Notes under the pieces: model-generated
The model's database searches: none
Told to the model about the DNA's origin: nothing
What the model saw: only the letters and a program-made list of their open reading frames with translations
Shown here: positions 36,999 through 47,822 of the stretch, piece after piece
How positions within the stretch are numbered: position 1 is the stretch's first letter
Layout: every line of letters starts with the position of its first letter
Position numbers and translations under genes: made by a program
Origin: Bradyrhizobium diazoefficiens
Lineage (GTDB): Bacteria; Pseudomonadota; Alphaproteobacteria; Rhizobiales; Xanthobacteraceae
NCBI RefSeq assembly: GCF_016599855.1
Contig: NZ_CP067041.1
Location: forward strand, 6,726,501-6,790,500
Direction: 5' to 3'
Length of the DNA: 64,000 bases

Positions 36999-37030
36999 GG
37001 GCCGGCATCATTGCCGGCCCTTTCTTTTTT
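36999..37030 (+). terminator. Rho-independent terminator after the porin gene
   Basis: A perfect 9-bp stem GGGCCGGCA / TGCCGGCCC with a 4-nt loop (36999-37020) is followed by TTTCTTTTTT. It ends the porin transcript and shields the chemotaxis receptor downstream. Confidence 0.92.
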
Positions 37031-37136
37031 CGCTCTGCGGAACTGGCGCAAGCATTTGTGCGACTTGCGATTTTTTAACCCGTGCCGAGGATACTCCACA
37101 GCGAAAATACAAGATTACGGGTGTGGGGGAATTTCG

Positions 37137-39290
37137 ATGGCGATCCGTTCGGGCGTTGGCCGTGTCCTTGGCCGTCTCAAGCCGCTTTTCCAAATGCCGA
37201 GATGGGGCCTGCGTGGCAGCCTGATTGCGGCTTTCGCCGTGATCGCCGGCATGGGCCTCCTGATCGCAGCCGGCGCCGGCTTCGTGTTCAACCATCTGGG
37301 CTCGACCATGATGGATTTGAGCGGCCGCGACATCCCGCGCCTCTCCGCCAGCCTTCAGCTCGCCTCGCAGAGCGCGACGCTCGCCGCGCAAGGACCGGGC
37401 CTGCTCGCATCGCCCAGCGATGATGCGCTGAACGAGCGCACCAAGAACGTGAAGGACATCCAGCAGCTCGCAATGGGCAAGCTCGGCGAGATCATCGAGC
37501 TCGGCGCCGACCAGCAGACCGCGAATGCGCTTCGCGACACCGCCAAGAGCATCGGCGAGGCCACACAAAGCCTGGTCTCTGCGGCCCGCGAACGGCTCGA
37601 CACCGGCGCGCTCCATGAGAAGCAGTATGAAGCATTGCGGAAGGCCCAGCTCTCCTTCGTCGGCGCCGCCGGCCCGGCCATGCTGGATGCGCAAACGCGT
37701 CTCAACGCGATCCTCGGTGCGGCGGAAGTGTCGGCCGACGATGCCACCGAAGCCGCCCGCACCGTCTCACAGGTCGCGACCGTGTCCGCCAACGGCAATC
37801 TGATGGCCGCCGACATGATGGCGGCACTCTCGGCCAACAGCAGCGACACGCTCGATGCGATCGAGAAGGAATTCAAGGCGACCCGTGACCGCGTCAAGTC
37901 CAACCTCGATGATATCCCGAACGTTCCCTCGATGCAGGCCGTGCGCGACGCGGTGCAGAAGCTGCTCGCCTTCGGCGAAGGCAAGACCGGCGTGTTCAAG
38001 ATCCGCCAGAAGGAGCTCGACGCCATCGACTACGGCCAGACCATCCTGGACGAGACCCGCAAGCTCAATGTCGGTCTCGGCATCAGCGTACAGGCGCTCG
38101 TCGACGGCGTGCAGAAAGAGACCAATGCGGCGACCTTCCAGGCACGCCAGGAAATTTCGCTGGCCACGACCGCGATGCTGGCGCTCGGCGGACTCACTTT
38201 GATCGGCTCGGCGCTGTTCGTCTGGCTCTATGTCGGACGCAACATCCTGCGTCGCATCCGTGAGCTTCAGCGCGCCATGCAGTTGCTCTTGGCCGGCGAC
38301 CTCGACACCGAGATCGTCCGCTCCCGGCAGAACGACGAGATCGGCGCGATGAAGGAAACGCTGACGGTATTCCGCGACAGCATGATCGAGGCCCGGGCGC
38401 TTGCGCGCGCGCAGGACGAGGATCGTGTCGTCAAGGCCGAGCGTGCCGCGCATTTGGAAGCCAAGATTGCGGAGTTCGAGGGCACGGTGCGCGCCGCGCT
38501 CGACAATCTCGCGCAATCGGCCAATTCGATGCAGTCGACCGCACAGAGCATGTCGACCACCGCCGACCAGTCCAACGCGCTGGTGAACGCGGTTGCCTCC
38601 GCCGCGGAGGAGACCTCGGTCAACGTGCAGACCGTGTCGTCAGGCACCGAGCAGCTCTCGTCCTCCATCGAGGAGATCAGCAAGCAGGTCGTCACCTCGG
38701 CCGCGATCGCCAGGAAAGCAGTCGACGAAGCCGGCGCCACCGACGCCACGGTGCAGAGCCTTGCCGACAGCGCGAGCCGCATCAGCGTCGTGGTCGATCT
38801 GATCCAGACGATTGCCTCGCAGACCAATTTGCTCGCGCTCAACGCCACCATCGAGGCGGCGCGCGCGGGCGAGGCCGGCCGCGGCTTCGCGGTGGTCGCT
38901 TCCGAAGTGAAGAGCCTTGCGAGCCAGACAGCGAAGGCGACGGAAGAGATCCGAACCCAGATCGCCAGCATGCAGCAGGTTACGACCTCGGCGGTCGGCG
39001 CCATCCAGGGCATCGGCCGGATCATCGGCGAAATCAACGACGTCACCACGACCATTGCGGCTGCGGTCGAGGAACAGGGCGCGGCCACCCGCGAGATCGC
39101 CCGCAACATCCAGCATGCGGCCGGCGGCACCAGCGAGGTCTCCAGCAATATTGTCGGCGTCTCAACCGCTTCCGCCGAGGCGGGCGCTGCTGCGACCGAG
39201 GTGCTGAGTGCCTCGGACGCACTCCGCCGCGAAGCCGACATGCTGCGCGGGGAGATCGACGCGTTCCTCAACAACATGCGGGCGGCGTAA
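37137..39290 (+). CDS. Methyl-accepting chemotaxis protein
   Basis: 717 residues. Two transmembrane segments bracket a periplasmic helical sensor: the first at about 29-52, the second near 350-370 ([20 protein letters not shown]). A HAMP domain follows ([18 protein letters not shown]), then a long signalling coiled coil. The hairpin tip reads [23 protein letters not shown] with E-rich methylation heptads on either side. No CheR-tethering pentapeptide is present at the C-terminus. ATG 37137 is preceded by GTGTGGGGGA and was chosen over an upstream ORF start inside the terminator. The ligand is unknown. Confidence 0.93.
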   Translation: MAIRSGVGRVLGRLKPLFQMPRWGLRGSLIAAFAVIAGMGLLIAAGAGFVFNHLGSTMMDLSGRDIPRLSASLQLASQSATLAAQGPGLLASPSDDALNERTKNVKDIQQLAMGKLGEIIELGADQQTANALRDTAKSIGEATQSLVSAARERLDTGALHEKQYEALRKAQLSFVGAAGPAMLDAQTRLNAILGAAEVSADDATEAARTVSQVATVSANGNLMAADMMAALSANSSDTLDAIEKEFKATRDRVKSNLDDIPNVPSMQAVRDAVQKLLAFGEGKTGVFKIRQKELDAIDYGQTILDETRKLNVGLGISVQALVDGVQKETNAATFQARQEISLATTAMLALGGLTLIGSALFVWLYVGRNILRRIRELQRAMQLLLAGDLDTEIVRSRQNDEIGAMKETLTVFRDSMIEARALARAQDEDRVVKAERAAHLEAKIAEFEGTVRAALDNLAQSANSMQSTAQSMSTTADQSNALVNAVASAAEETSVNVQTVSSGTEQLSSSIEEISKQVVTSAAIARKAVDEAGATDATVQSLADSASRISVVVDLIQTIASQTNLLALNATIEAARAGEAGRGFAVVASEVKSLASQTAKATEEIRTQIASMQQVTTSAVGAIQGIGRIIGEINDVTTTIAAAVEEQGAATREIARNIQHAAGGTSEVSSNIVGVSTASAEAGAAATEVLSASDALRREADMLRGEIDAFLNNMRAA

Positions 39291-39331
39291 GCGACTTGCC
39301 CCATCCTCGGTCGACGGTTAAGACCGATGGT

Positions 39332-40378
39332 ATGGACAATGGGGCAGATGGCGGAAGACTGGAGGGACTCCAGGCTGCGCGCGCGGTTGCCGCGCTCAGC
39401 GTTGCATATTTTCACTCCTATATCGCGCTGCGCGGCTTCCCGGAGGGAGCACAGCATCCGATCGCGTTCCTGAAGGACTGGGGCTACCTGGGTGTCGATT
39501 TCTTCTTCGCGATCAGCGGCTACGTCATTTGCATCGTCGCCTCAAAGGCCGATTTCTCGCCCCTGACTTTCGCGATTAAACGCGTTTTTCGTCTCTATCC
39601 CATGTACTGGGTGACGATGGCCATCGTCGCGGCCTTCATTCTGGGAGGTAAGTTCCCGGACCCGATCGCACCCGGCCACTTTTTGTACTCGGCAACCCTT
39701 TTGCCGCAACATGGGCCGTCAGCCTATCAGCCCAGTTGGACGCTGGAGCGCGAAATGGTGTTCTACGCCCTGGCGGGTCTCATTGTTCCGGTTGCCGGAA
39801 TAAGGGGATTGGCGATTGCCCTCGCCGGGCTCGCCTATGCAGGATTCGTCTACGGCGATCCGTGGTCATTCCATCTGATATCAATCAGGCAAGGGGACTT
39901 CCTGGCCGGTGTGCTGGTATTTCTGCTGAGCAGGCGCATGCGCCCCAGTTCGTTGACCGCAGGCCTGTCCCTTGCGGCCGGCGTGTTTGCTCTCGGCTAT
40001 CTGTGGTTCAATCCTTCGCGGATCTTCCCGTTCGCGACGACCATCTGCTTCGCGTTGATGTTGTTGGGGATCGTCAATCTACGACTGCCATGGAGGCACC
40101 CATCGCTGCGCTGGCTGGTCATCGTCGGCGACGGTTCGTATTCGATCTATCTGCTGCACGGCCTCATTTTGTATTACTTCCCATGGGTTTGCGCTCAATT
40201 CAACTCGGTGCCCGCTTGGCTATGCGAGCCCTCGCGCTACCTGTTGCTTGCCCTGGTATGCGCCATTTCATACGCGACCTGGCGCCTTGTCGAGGTGCCG
40301 ATGATCTCGCTCGGCAACCGGTTGGCGAAACGAGCAAGCCACATCTCGGCCCCGGCCATCGCGCCCGCGGAGGCCTGA
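39332..40378 (+). CDS. Acyltransferase 3 family membrane protein (OafA/YrhL-like)
   Basis: 348 residues with about ten hydrophobic segments. The N-terminus LQAARAVAALSVAYFHSY holds the His thought to be catalytic in this family, and YLGVDFFFAISGYVI follows. Members add acetyl or other acyl groups to exopolysaccharides, LPS O-antigens or glycans. The start is uncertain: ATG 39332 lacks a clear ribosome site, and the TTG at 39296 is possible. It lies 41 bp after the chemotaxis receptor, with no obvious functional link. Confidence 0.88.
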   Translation: MDNGADGGRLEGLQAARAVAALSVAYFHSYIALRGFPEGAQHPIAFLKDWGYLGVDFFFAISGYVICIVASKADFSPLTFAIKRVFRLYPMYWVTMAIVAAFILGGKFPDPIAPGHFLYSATLLPQHGPSAYQPSWTLEREMVFYALAGLIVPVAGIRGLAIALAGLAYAGFVYGDPWSFHLISIRQGDFLAGVLVFLLSRRMRPSSLTAGLSLAAGVFALGYLWFNPSRIFPFATTICFALMLLGIVNLRLPWRHPSLRWLVIVGDGSYSIYLLHGLILYYFPWVCAQFNSVPAWLCEPSRYLLLALVCAISYATWRLVEVPMISLGNRLAKRASHISAPAIAPAEA

Positions 40379-40453
40379 CACCTCCTTTATTCTCCGGACA
40401 GGCATCTGATTTTTCGGCTGGCAAGGCGACCCGTGTGCCGCTAAGCCGGTAGC

Positions 40454-41515
40454 ATGAACGCGAAAACCGACACCGTGCAGTCCTCGGCCGAGGCCCTGCG
40501 CTATCCTTGGGAGCAGCACCCCGGCCACGACGAGATCGTGGAGGTGCGTCCCGGCATATTGTGGGCCCGGCTGAAGCTGCCGTTTCGCCTCAACCACGTG
40601 AATATCTACCTGCTCGCCGATGGCGATGGCTATGCGATGGTCGATGCCGGCTTCGGCAATGAGGAGACGATCGAGGCCTGGACGAAACTTTTCGAAGGGC
40701 CGCTGAAGGGCGTCAACATCACGCGCCTGATCGTCACGCATTCCCACCCCGATCATGTCGGTCTCGCCGGCTGGATCGTCGAGCGGTTCAACTGTCCGCT
40801 GCTGATGTCGCAGGTCGAATATCTGCAATCGGTCTATCACCAGAACCGCGGCACCGAGGAGCGGCGCGAAGCGCAGCGGCTGTTCTTCCGCCGCCACGGC
40901 ATGGACGAGTCGCTCACCGAAAAACTGCTCGGCCGCGGCCAGGATTATCTCAAGCGTGTCTCGGTGCTGCCGCCGTCCTACCGCCGCATCTCGCATGGCG
41001 ACGAGGTCGTGATCGGCACGCGCCGCTTCAAGGTGATCACCGGCGGCGGCCATGCGCTCGACCAGGTGATGCTCTATTGCGCGGACGACAAGCTGTTCCT
41101 CTCCGCCGACCAGGTGCTGAGCAAGATCTCGCCGAATGTCAGCGTGTGGGCAGTCGAACCCGACCAGAACTCGCTCGGCGAATATCTGGCTTCGCTCGCG
41201 AGCCTCACCACCACCCTGCCCTATGATCTCCTGGTGCTGCCCGGCCACGGCGTGCCGTTCTACGGATTGAAAACCCGCATCAAGCAGCTCGCCGATCACC
41301 ACGAGGAACGCTGCCGCCTGATCGCGGAAGCTTGCCGCGAGGTGCCGCAGACCTCGCGCGCGCTGGTGCCCGTCGTGTTCAACAAGCATGTGCTGGACGA
41401 GCACCAGATGGGCTTTGCCGCCGGCGAGCTCGTCGCCCACGTCAACTACATGATCGTCGAGGGCCGGCTGACGGCCGAGACCAAGGACGGCGTGCTCCAG
41501 TTCAGGACGACGTGA
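40454..41515 (+). CDS. MBL-fold metallo-hydrolase (glyoxalase II-like)
   Basis: 353 residues with an intact metal motif THSHPDHVG near residue 95, a second His in GGGHALDQV and Asp in FLSADQVL. It is therefore a complete two-metal hydrolase of the beta-lactamase fold, in contrast to the altered one at 27965. The C-terminal third is helical and is often called a winged-helix or COG0491-type extension. ATG 40454 stands alone. The substrate is unknown, and a thioester or lactone is common in the family. Confidence 0.88.
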   Translation: MNAKTDTVQSSAEALRYPWEQHPGHDEIVEVRPGILWARLKLPFRLNHVNIYLLADGDGYAMVDAGFGNEETIEAWTKLFEGPLKGVNITRLIVTHSHPDHVGLAGWIVERFNCPLLMSQVEYLQSVYHQNRGTEERREAQRLFFRRHGMDESLTEKLLGRGQDYLKRVSVLPPSYRRISHGDEVVIGTRRFKVITGGGHALDQVMLYCADDKLFLSADQVLSKISPNVSVWAVEPDQNSLGEYLASLASLTTTLPYDLLVLPGHGVPFYGLKTRIKQLADHHEERCRLIAEACREVPQTSRALVPVVFNKHVLDEHQMGFAAGELVAHVNYMIVEGRLTAETKDGVLQFRTT

Positions 41516-41591
41516 GGCGTTGTCTTTTGTCTCTCCCCGCTTGCGAGGGAACAGACGGATGGTGCGGAGCAGCATTATGAGTCGCCTGAAC

Positions 41592-41605
41592 TTGATCGGG
41601 ATCAA
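41592..41605 (+). promoter_or_regulatory. FixK/FNR box upstream of hemA
   Basis: TTGAT-CGGG-ATCAA is a perfect match to the TTGAT-N4-ATCAA consensus and lies 134 bp before the hemA ATG. Bradyrhizobium hemA is known to be raised under low oxygen through FixK2/FNR-type control. If the site acts at -41.5, transcription would begin near 41640. A short stem, GGGCA-TTT-TGCCC (41624-41636), is just downstream. Confidence 0.85.
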
Positions 41606-41738
41606 GTTGCAGCACGCCGGATAGGGCATTTTGCCCAAATGCGCCTCGCGCCCAAATGTGGGATAGCGCGTAGACATCAGAGCTGGAAAAGCTCTAAGAA
41701 GATGCGCTCTTTTGGTCAGTTCCGCCTCAGGTTGCCCG

Positions 41739-42968
41739 ATGGATTACGCCGAGTTCTTCAATTCCGCCCTCGATCGCCTCCACTCCGAGCGCCGCTATCG
41801 CGTGTTCGCCGACCTCGAGCGCACGGCCGGCCGGTTCCCGCACGCGATCTGGCACTCGCCGAAGGGCAAGCGCGACGTCGTGATCTGGTGCTCCAACGAT
41901 TATCTCGGCATGGGCCAGCACCCGAAGGTGGTCGGCGCCATGGTCGAGACCGCGACCCGCGTCGGCACCGGCGCGGGCGGCACCCGCAACATCGCGGGCA
42001 CGCATCATCCGCTGGTGCAGCTCGAAGCCGAGCTCGCCGACCTCCACGGCAAGGAAGCGGCGCTGCTGTTCACCTCGGGCTACGTCTCGAACCAGACCGG
42101 CATCGCGACCATCGCAAAGCTCATTCCGAACTGCCTGATCCTGTCGGACGAGCTCAACCACAATTCGATGATCGAGGGTATCCGCCAGTCCGGCTGCGAA
42201 CGGCAGGTGTTCCGCCACAACGACCTCGCCGATCTCGAAGCGCTGTTGAAGGCCGCGGGTGCGAACCGGCCGAAGCTGATCGCCTGCGAGAGCCTCTATT
42301 CCATGGATGGCGATGTCGCCCCGCTCGCGAATATCTGCGACCTCGCCGAGAAGTATGGCGCGATGACCTACGTCGACGAAGTCCACGCGGTGGGCATGTA
42401 CGGCCCGCGGGGCGGCGGCATCGCCGAGCGTGACGGTGTCATGCATCGCATCGACATTCTCGAAGGCACGCTGGCGAAAGCGTTCGGCTGCCTCGGCGGC
42501 TACATCGCGGCCAACGGCCAGATCATCGACGCTGTACGCTCCTACGCCCTGGGCTTTATCTTTACCACCGCGCTGCCGCCAGCGATCTGCTCGGCCGCGA
42601 CCGCCGCGATCAAGCATCTGAAGACCTCGAACTGGGAGCGCGAGCGCCACCAGGACCGCGCCGCCCGCGTCAAGGCAATCCTCAATGCCGCCGGCCTGCC
42701 TGTGATGTCGAACGACACCCACATCGTGCCGCTGTTCGTCGGCAATCCCGAGAAGTGCAAGCAGGCCTCGGATATGCTGCTGGAGGAGCACGGCATCTAC
42801 ATCCAGCCGATCAACTATCCGACCGTCGCCAAGGGCACCGAGCGCCTGCGCATCACGCCCTCGCCCTATCATGACGACGGCTTGATCGATCAGCTCGCCG
42901 AAGCGCTGCTGCAGGTGTGGGACCGCCTCGGCCTGCCGCTGCGCGAGAAGTCGCTGGCTGCGGAGTAA
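41739..42968 (+). CDS. hemA: 5-Aminolevulinate synthase
   Basis: 409 residues, the exact length expected for rhizobial HemA. It joins glycine and succinyl-CoA to form 5-aminolevulinate, the first step of heme synthesis by the C4 route, using PLP. The PLP lysine is K247 in GTLAKAFG. The glycine-rich [17 protein letters not shown] and [11 protein letters not shown] are typical. ATG 41739 gives MDYAEFF, the usual start. The FixK/FNR box upstream ties heme supply to oxygen limitation, as needed for symbiotic or microaerobic cytochromes. Confidence 0.98.
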   Translation: MDYAEFFNSALDRLHSERRYRVFADLERTAGRFPHAIWHSPKGKRDVVIWCSNDYLGMGQHPKVVGAMVETATRVGTGAGGTRNIAGTHHPLVQLEAELADLHGKEAALLFTSGYVSNQTGIATIAKLIPNCLILSDELNHNSMIEGIRQSGCERQVFRHNDLADLEALLKAAGANRPKLIACESLYSMDGDVAPLANICDLAEKYGAMTYVDEVHAVGMYGPRGGGIAERDGVMHRIDILEGTLAKAFGCLGGYIAANGQIIDAVRSYALGFIFTTALPPAICSAATAAIKHLKTSNWERERHQDRAARVKAILNAAGLPVMSNDTHIVPLFVGNPEKCKQASDMLLEEHGIYIQPINYPTVAKGTERLRITPSPYHDDGLIDQLAEALLQVWDRLGLPLREKSLAAE

Positions 42969-42969
42969 T

Positions 42970-43098
42970 GGTCATCCTGGCGAAAGCCAGGAGCCATTAC
43001 CCCGATTGCCAATTGTTGCACTGCGCTGGAGCCACCGGTGCGCCCATCACCCTCTCGCGTGGTTGTGGGTCTTGGCCTTCGCCAGGACGACGTTGGGG
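42970..43098. repeat. Palindromic intergenic element
   Basis: GTCATCCTGGCGAAAGCCAGGA at the 5' side (42971-42992) is matched by CTTCGCCAGGACGAC at about 43077-43091. The two arms are inverted copies of a rhizobial dispersed element. It lies between hemA and the kinase gene and carries no coding sequence. Confidence 0.65.
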
Positions 43099-43258
43099 GT
43101 GCACCTTAACGACAACCCCGGTTCCCGTCCCGGCACGGCATTTCGCTGTCGCCTCCATCCGGCCAACGCGCTAGATTTGCAAGCGAAAATGAGAGCGGGC
43201 GCAGCCAGCGCCCTGGGAAGATCGGGCGCTACCGCGCCATGGGAGAAGCACGCTCGCC

Positions 43259-46200
43259 ATGCTGCACGATTGGGGCGTGATTGCTGCCGCCTTCGGCTAT
43301 ATCGGTTTCCTGTTCCTGGTGGCGAGCCATGGCGATCGCCGCTCGCCGGCCGGGCCCGGCCGCGCGTCCGGGCTGATCTATCCGCTGTCGCTGGCGATCT
43401 ACTGCACGTCCTGGACCTTCTTCGGCTCGGTCGGCTTTGCCACCCGCACCTCGACCGACTTCCTCGCGATCTATGTCGGCCCGATCCTGATGATCGGGCT
43501 CGGCGCCGGCGTGCTCCGCCGCGTGATCCAGCTCGCGAAAACCCACAACATCACCTCGATCGCCGACTTCATCGGCGCGCGCTACGGCAAGAGCCAGGCG
43601 GTGGCGGCAACGGTAGCGCTGATCGCGATCATCGGCTCGGTGCCCTATATCGCGCTCCAGCTCAAGGCGGTCGCCTCTTCGCTGCAAGTCATCCTGAGCG
43701 AGGACCAAGCGTTCTCCCATATCCCGATCCTCGGCGACATGGCGCTGATGGTGACGCTGGCGATGGCGGCTTTCGCGGTGCTGTTCGGCACGCGGCAGAC
43801 CGACGCCACCGAGCACCAGCACGGGCTGATGCTGGCGATCGCGACCGAATCCATCATCAAGCTGGTCGCTTTCCTCACCGCTGGCATCTTCGTCACCTTC
43901 TGGATGTTCTCGCCGCATGAATTGATCGAGCGCGCGATGAAGACGCCCGAGGCGGTGCGCGCCATCGACTATTCGCCGTCGATCGGCAACTTCCTCACCA
44001 TGACGCTGCTGTCGCTGTGCGCGATCATGCTGCTGCCGCGCCAGTTTCACGTCAGCGTGGTCGAAAACTCCTCCGATGCGGAGGTCAGCCGCGCGCGCTG
44101 GCTGTTCCCGCTCTATCTCGTCGCCATCAATGTGTTCGTGATCCCAATCGCGCTCGCCGGGCTGATCACTTTCCCGTTCGGCGCGGTCGACCCTGATATG
44201 TACGTCCTGGCGCTGCCGATCGAGGGCGGCGCGGGACTTCTCAGCGTCGCCGTCTTCGTCGGTGGCCTGTCGGCGGCCACCGCGATGGTGATCGTCGAAT
44301 GCGTCGCGCTCTCCATCATGGTCTCGAACGACCTCGTGGTGCCACTGGTGCTACAACGACGCCCCGAGGGCCGCACCGGGGTCACCGCTTTCGGCGACTT
44401 CCTGCTGCGTTCGCGGCGGCTTGCCATCTTCGCCATCATGGTGATGGCCTATTTCTACTATCGCGCGCTCGGCAATGCTCAGCTCGCGGCGATCGGCCTC
44501 TTGTCCTTTGCCGCCATTGCGCAGCTCGCCCCCGCCTTCTTCGGCGGCCTGTTGTGGCGGCGGGCGACCGCGCGAGGAGCCATAGGCGGCATGCTGGTCG
44601 GCTTCGCAGTTTGGCTCTACACGCTGTTCCTGCCGAGCTTCATGGATTCCTCGACAGCGGGCATCCTGCTGCTCCAGCACGGTCCCTTCGGCATCGAGGC
44701 GCTGCGGCCGCAGGCACTGTTCGGCGCCGACCTGTCGCCGTTGATGCACGGTGTCGTCTGGTCGCTTTCACTCAACATTCTCACCTACGTCCTGCTGTCG
44801 CTGGCCCGGCGGCCCTCCTCGATCGAGCTGGTGCAAGCCGATCTGTTCGTGCCCAACACGCTCGCCCCGATCGCCCCGAACTTCCGCCGCTGGCGCACCA
44901 CTATCACCGTGCAGGACATCCAGACCACGGTCGCGCAATATCTCGGGCCCGAGCGCGCCCGGCATTCCTTCGAGGCGTTCTCGGCACGGCGCAATATGCG
45001 GCTGGACTCCGGAGCACCCGCCGATTTCGAGCTATTGCAGCACGCCGAGCACCTGATCGCCTCCTCGATCGGAGCAGCATCCTCGCGCCTCGTGATGTCG
45101 CTGCTGCTGCGCAAGCGCACCGTCTCCGCGAAAGCCGCGCTCAAGCTGCTCGATGATTCCCATGCGGCGCTGCACTTCAATCGCGAGATCCTCCAGACCG
45201 CGCTCAACCATGTGCGTCAGGGCATCGCGGTGTTCGACGCCGATTTGCAACTGATCTGCTCCAACCGGCAGTTCGGCGATCTCCTGAACGTGCCCCCGCA
45301 TTTCATCCAGTTCGGCACGCCGCTCCGCGAAATCCTGGAATTCATGGGCGTGAGCGATTCCGCCGATCAGGGCGACCGCGAGGCCATGATCGAACAGCGG
45401 CTGGTGGCCTACACCACCGACAGCGAGCCCTATCTCGAACGCCTGCCGGAACGGCGCATGGTGATCGAGGTGCTCACCAACCGCATGCCCGGCGGCGGCT
45501 TCGTCATCACCTTCACCGACGTCACGCCGACCTTCGAGGCGGCGGAAGCGCTGGAGCGCGCCAATGCGACGCTGGAAAAGCGCGTGCGCGACCGTACCGA
45601 GGAATTGACCCAGCTGAATTCCGAGCTGGCGCTGGCCAAGAGCAGCGCGGAAGACGCCAGCATCTCCAAGACGCGCTTCCTCGCGGCCGCCAGCCACGAC
45701 ATTCTCCAGCCGCTGAACGCGGCGCGGCTCTACGTCACGAGCCTGGTCGAGCGCCAGCATAGTGGCGAGGAGACGCGGCTGGTCGAGAACATCGACGAGT
45801 CGCTCCAGGCCATCGAGGAAATCCTCGGTGCGCTGCTCGACATCTCCAGGCTCGATGCCGGCGCGATGACGACATCGATCTCGAGCTTCAAGATGGCCGA
45901 TCTGATGCGCTCGCTGGAGATCGAGTTCGCGCCGATCGCGCGCGCCAAGGGCCTCAAGCTCACCTTCGTGCCCTGCTCGCTGCCGGTCGAGTCGGACCGG
46001 CTGCTGCTACGGCGGCTGTTGCAGAACCTGATCTCGAACGCGATCAAATATACGCCGCGCGGACGCGTGCTGGTCGGCTGCCGCCGCCGCGGCGCCTCGC
46101 TCAACATCTGCGTCTACGACACGGGCGTTGGCATCCCCGCGGTCAAGCGCACCGAGATCTTCAAGGAATTCCATCGCCTCGAGCAAGGCGCGCGGATCGC

Positions 46201-46768
46201 GCGCGGGTTGGGGCTGGGACTCTCGATCGTCGAGCGGCTGGCGCGCGTGCTCAACCACAGCATCGCCATCGATGCCAATGCCAGCGGCGGCTCGCTGTTC
46301 ACCGTGACGGTCCCGACGGCGAAAGCCGTGACGCTCACGGCGGCGGTGACCAGCGCAACGCCGCTGGCACGTACGCCGATCGCGGGCGCGCTGATCGTCT
46401 GCATCGAGAACGACGCCGCGATCCTCGACGGCATGCGCACGCTGTTGAAGGCTTGGGATGCCGAGGTCATTGCGGTCGCCGATCCGGAAGGCGCGATCGC
46501 CGCGATCGAAGCTGCCGGCCAGCGTGTCACCGGACTGCTCGTCGACTATCATCTCGATCGCGGCAACGGCATCGCCGCCATCCGCGACATCCGCCGCCGC
46601 TTCGGGGACACCATCCCCGCGATCCTGATCACCGCCGATCGCAGCCCCGCCGTGCAGATGGCGGCGCGCGACGAGAAGATCGCCGTGCTGAACAAGCCGG
46701 TCAAGCCGGCGTCGCTACGCGCCCTGCTCGGGCAGTGGCGGACGCAGCAGATGGTGGCGGCGGAATGA
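43259..46768 (+). CDS. Hybrid histidine kinase with SSS/SLC5 transporter domain (CrbS/MxtR-like)
   Basis: 1,169 residues. An N-terminal sodium:solute symporter-like domain with about thirteen helices (1-570) includes YCTSWTFFGSVGFATRTSTDFL. Next come a PAS domain (about 640-740), a coiled coil, a HisKA domain with H813 in AAASHDILQPL, an ATPase domain with GLGLGLSIVERL, and a receiver domain with D1096 in LLVDYHLDRG. This architecture is that of CrbS (Vibrio) and MxtR (Pseudomonas), which control the acetate switch through a LuxR-type partner. Such a partner lies 1.6 kb downstream. ATG 43259. There is no ligand evidence in the sequence. Confidence 0.9.
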   Translation: MLHDWGVIAAAFGYIGFLFLVASHGDRRSPAGPGRASGLIYPLSLAIYCTSWTFFGSVGFATRTSTDFLAIYVGPILMIGLGAGVLRRVIQLAKTHNITSIADFIGARYGKSQAVAATVALIAIIGSVPYIALQLKAVASSLQVILSEDQAFSHIPILGDMALMVTLAMAAFAVLFGTRQTDATEHQHGLMLAIATESIIKLVAFLTAGIFVTFWMFSPHELIERAMKTPEAVRAIDYSPSIGNFLTMTLLSLCAIMLLPRQFHVSVVENSSDAEVSRARWLFPLYLVAINVFVIPIALAGLITFPFGAVDPDMYVLALPIEGGAGLLSVAVFVGGLSAATAMVIVECVALSIMVSNDLVVPLVLQRRPEGRTGVTAFGDFLLRSRRLAIFAIMVMAYFYYRALGNAQLAAIGLLSFAAIAQLAPAFFGGLLWRRATARGAIGGMLVGFAVWLYTLFLPSFMDSSTAGILLLQHGPFGIEALRPQALFGADLSPLMHGVVWSLSLNILTYVLLSLARRPSSIELVQADLFVPNTLAPIAPNFRRWRTTITVQDIQTTVAQYLGPERARHSFEAFSARRNMRLDSGAPADFELLQHAEHLIASSIGAASSRLVMSLLLRKRTVSAKAALKLLDDSHAALHFNREILQTALNHVRQGIAVFDADLQLICSNRQFGDLLNVPPHFIQFGTPLREILEFMGVSDSADQGDREAMIEQRLVAYTTDSEPYLERLPERRMVIEVLTNRMPGGGFVITFTDVTPTFEAAEALERANATLEKRVRDRTEELTQLNSELALAKSSAEDASISKTRFLAAASHDILQPLNAARLYVTSLVERQHSGEETRLVENIDESLQAIEEILGALLDISRLDAGAMTTSISSFKMADLMRSLEIEFAPIARAKGLKLTFVPCSLPVESDRLLLRRLLQNLISNAIKYTPRGRVLVGCRRRGASLNICVYDTGVGIPAVKRTEIFKEFHRLEQGARIARGLGLGLSIVERLARVLNHSIAIDANASGGSLFTVTVPTAKAVTLTAAVTSATPLARTPIAGALIVCIENDAAILDGMRTLLKAWDAEVIAVADPEGAIAAIEAAGQRVTGLLVDYHLDRGNGIAAIRDIRRRFGDTIPAILITADRSPAVQMAARDEKIAVLNKPVKPASLRALLGQWRTQQMVAAE

Positions 46769-46790
46769 GGCAGGCCGCCACCGACAATTC

Positions 46791-47822
46791 TCAGGCGCCA
46801 GCATCGACATCGATCACGGCCTTGGCAAAGGCCTGCGGCGCTTCCTGCGGAAGATTATGACCGATGCCGCCGGTGATCAGGCGATAGTCGTAGCGTCCGG
46901 AGAACTTGTTGGCATAGGCGCTGGGATCCGGATGCGGCGCGCCGTTGGCGTCGCCTTCCATCGTGATCGTCGGCACGTTAATGACGGGAGCCGCCGCGAG
47001 CTTCTTTTCGATCTCCTCATATTTCGCCTCGCCCTTGGCAAGTCCGAGCCGCCAGCGGTAATTGTGGATCGAGATCGCGACATGATCCTTGTTCTCGAAG
47101 GCCTTCGCACTGCGATCGAAGGTGGCGTCGTCGAACTTCCATTGCGGCGAGGCCAGCTTCCAGATCAGCTTTGCGAAATCATGCGTGTACTTCTCGTAGC
47201 CGGCGCTGCCGCGCTCGGTCGCGAAATAGAACTGGTACCACCATTGCAGCTCGGCCGACGGCGGCAGCGGCGCATGTCCCGCAGCCTGGCTGGAGATCAG
47301 ATAGCCGCTCACCGATACCAGCGCGCGGCAACGCTCCGGCCACAGCGCCGCGATGATATCGGCGGTGCGCGCGCCCCAGTCGAAGCCGGCAAGGACGGCC
47401 TTCTTGATGTCGAGCGCATCCATCAGGGCGATGATGTCGGAGGCCAGCGCGCCCGGCTCACCGTTGCGCGGCGTCTCGCTGGAGAGGAAGTTCGTCGAGC
47501 CGTAACCGCGCAAATACGGGATGATGACGCGATAGCCCGCCTGCGCCAGGATCGGCGCGACATCGATGAAAGCGTGAATGTCATAGGGCCAGCCGTGGAG
47601 CAGGATCGCCACCGGGCCGGTGGCCGGACCGGCTTCCGCATAGCCGACATTGAGGACGCCGGCATTGATCTGCTTGACGGTGCCGAAGGATGCGTTCGAT
47701 GCAGAGGATGGCGAGGCTGCCGGTTCGGCGCGCGCGAGGTCGATCACGCCGAGGCCGATGACGATGCTTCCGGCTGCGACGCCGAGAAACTGGCGGCGAT
47801 GCTGGTCGATAATTTTTGTCAT
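46791..47822 (-). CDS. Tat-exported alpha/beta hydrolase (epoxide-hydrolase-like)
   Basis: 343 residues. The N-terminus has a twin-arginine motif RRQFLGVAAG followed by a hydrophobic stretch, so it is probably exported folded. The fold shows LLHGWPYDIHAF for the oxyanion region and the nucleophile elbow GFDWGART, where the Asp nucleophile is typical of epoxide hydrolases and haloalkane dehalogenases. The catalytic His is in GIGHNLPQEAP. It lies antisense to the kinase gene, in between the presumed kinase and response-regulator genes. Substrate unknown. Confidence 0.88.
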   Translation of the reverse strand: MTKIIDQHRRQFLGVAAGSIVIGLGVIDLARAEPAASPSSASNASFGTVKQINAGVLNVGYAEAGPATGPVAILLHGWPYDIHAFIDVAPILAQAGYRVIIPYLRGYGSTNFLSSETPRNGEPGALASDIIALMDALDIKKAVLAGFDWGARTADIIAALWPERCRALVSVSGYLISSQAAGHAPLPPSAELQWWYQFYFATERGSAGYEKYTHDFAKLIWKLASPQWKFDDATFDRSAKAFENKDHVAISIHNYRWRLGLAKGEAKYEEIEKKLAAAPVINVPTITMEGDANGAPHPDPSAYANKFSGRYDYRLITGGIGHNLPQEAPQAFAKAVIDVDAGA

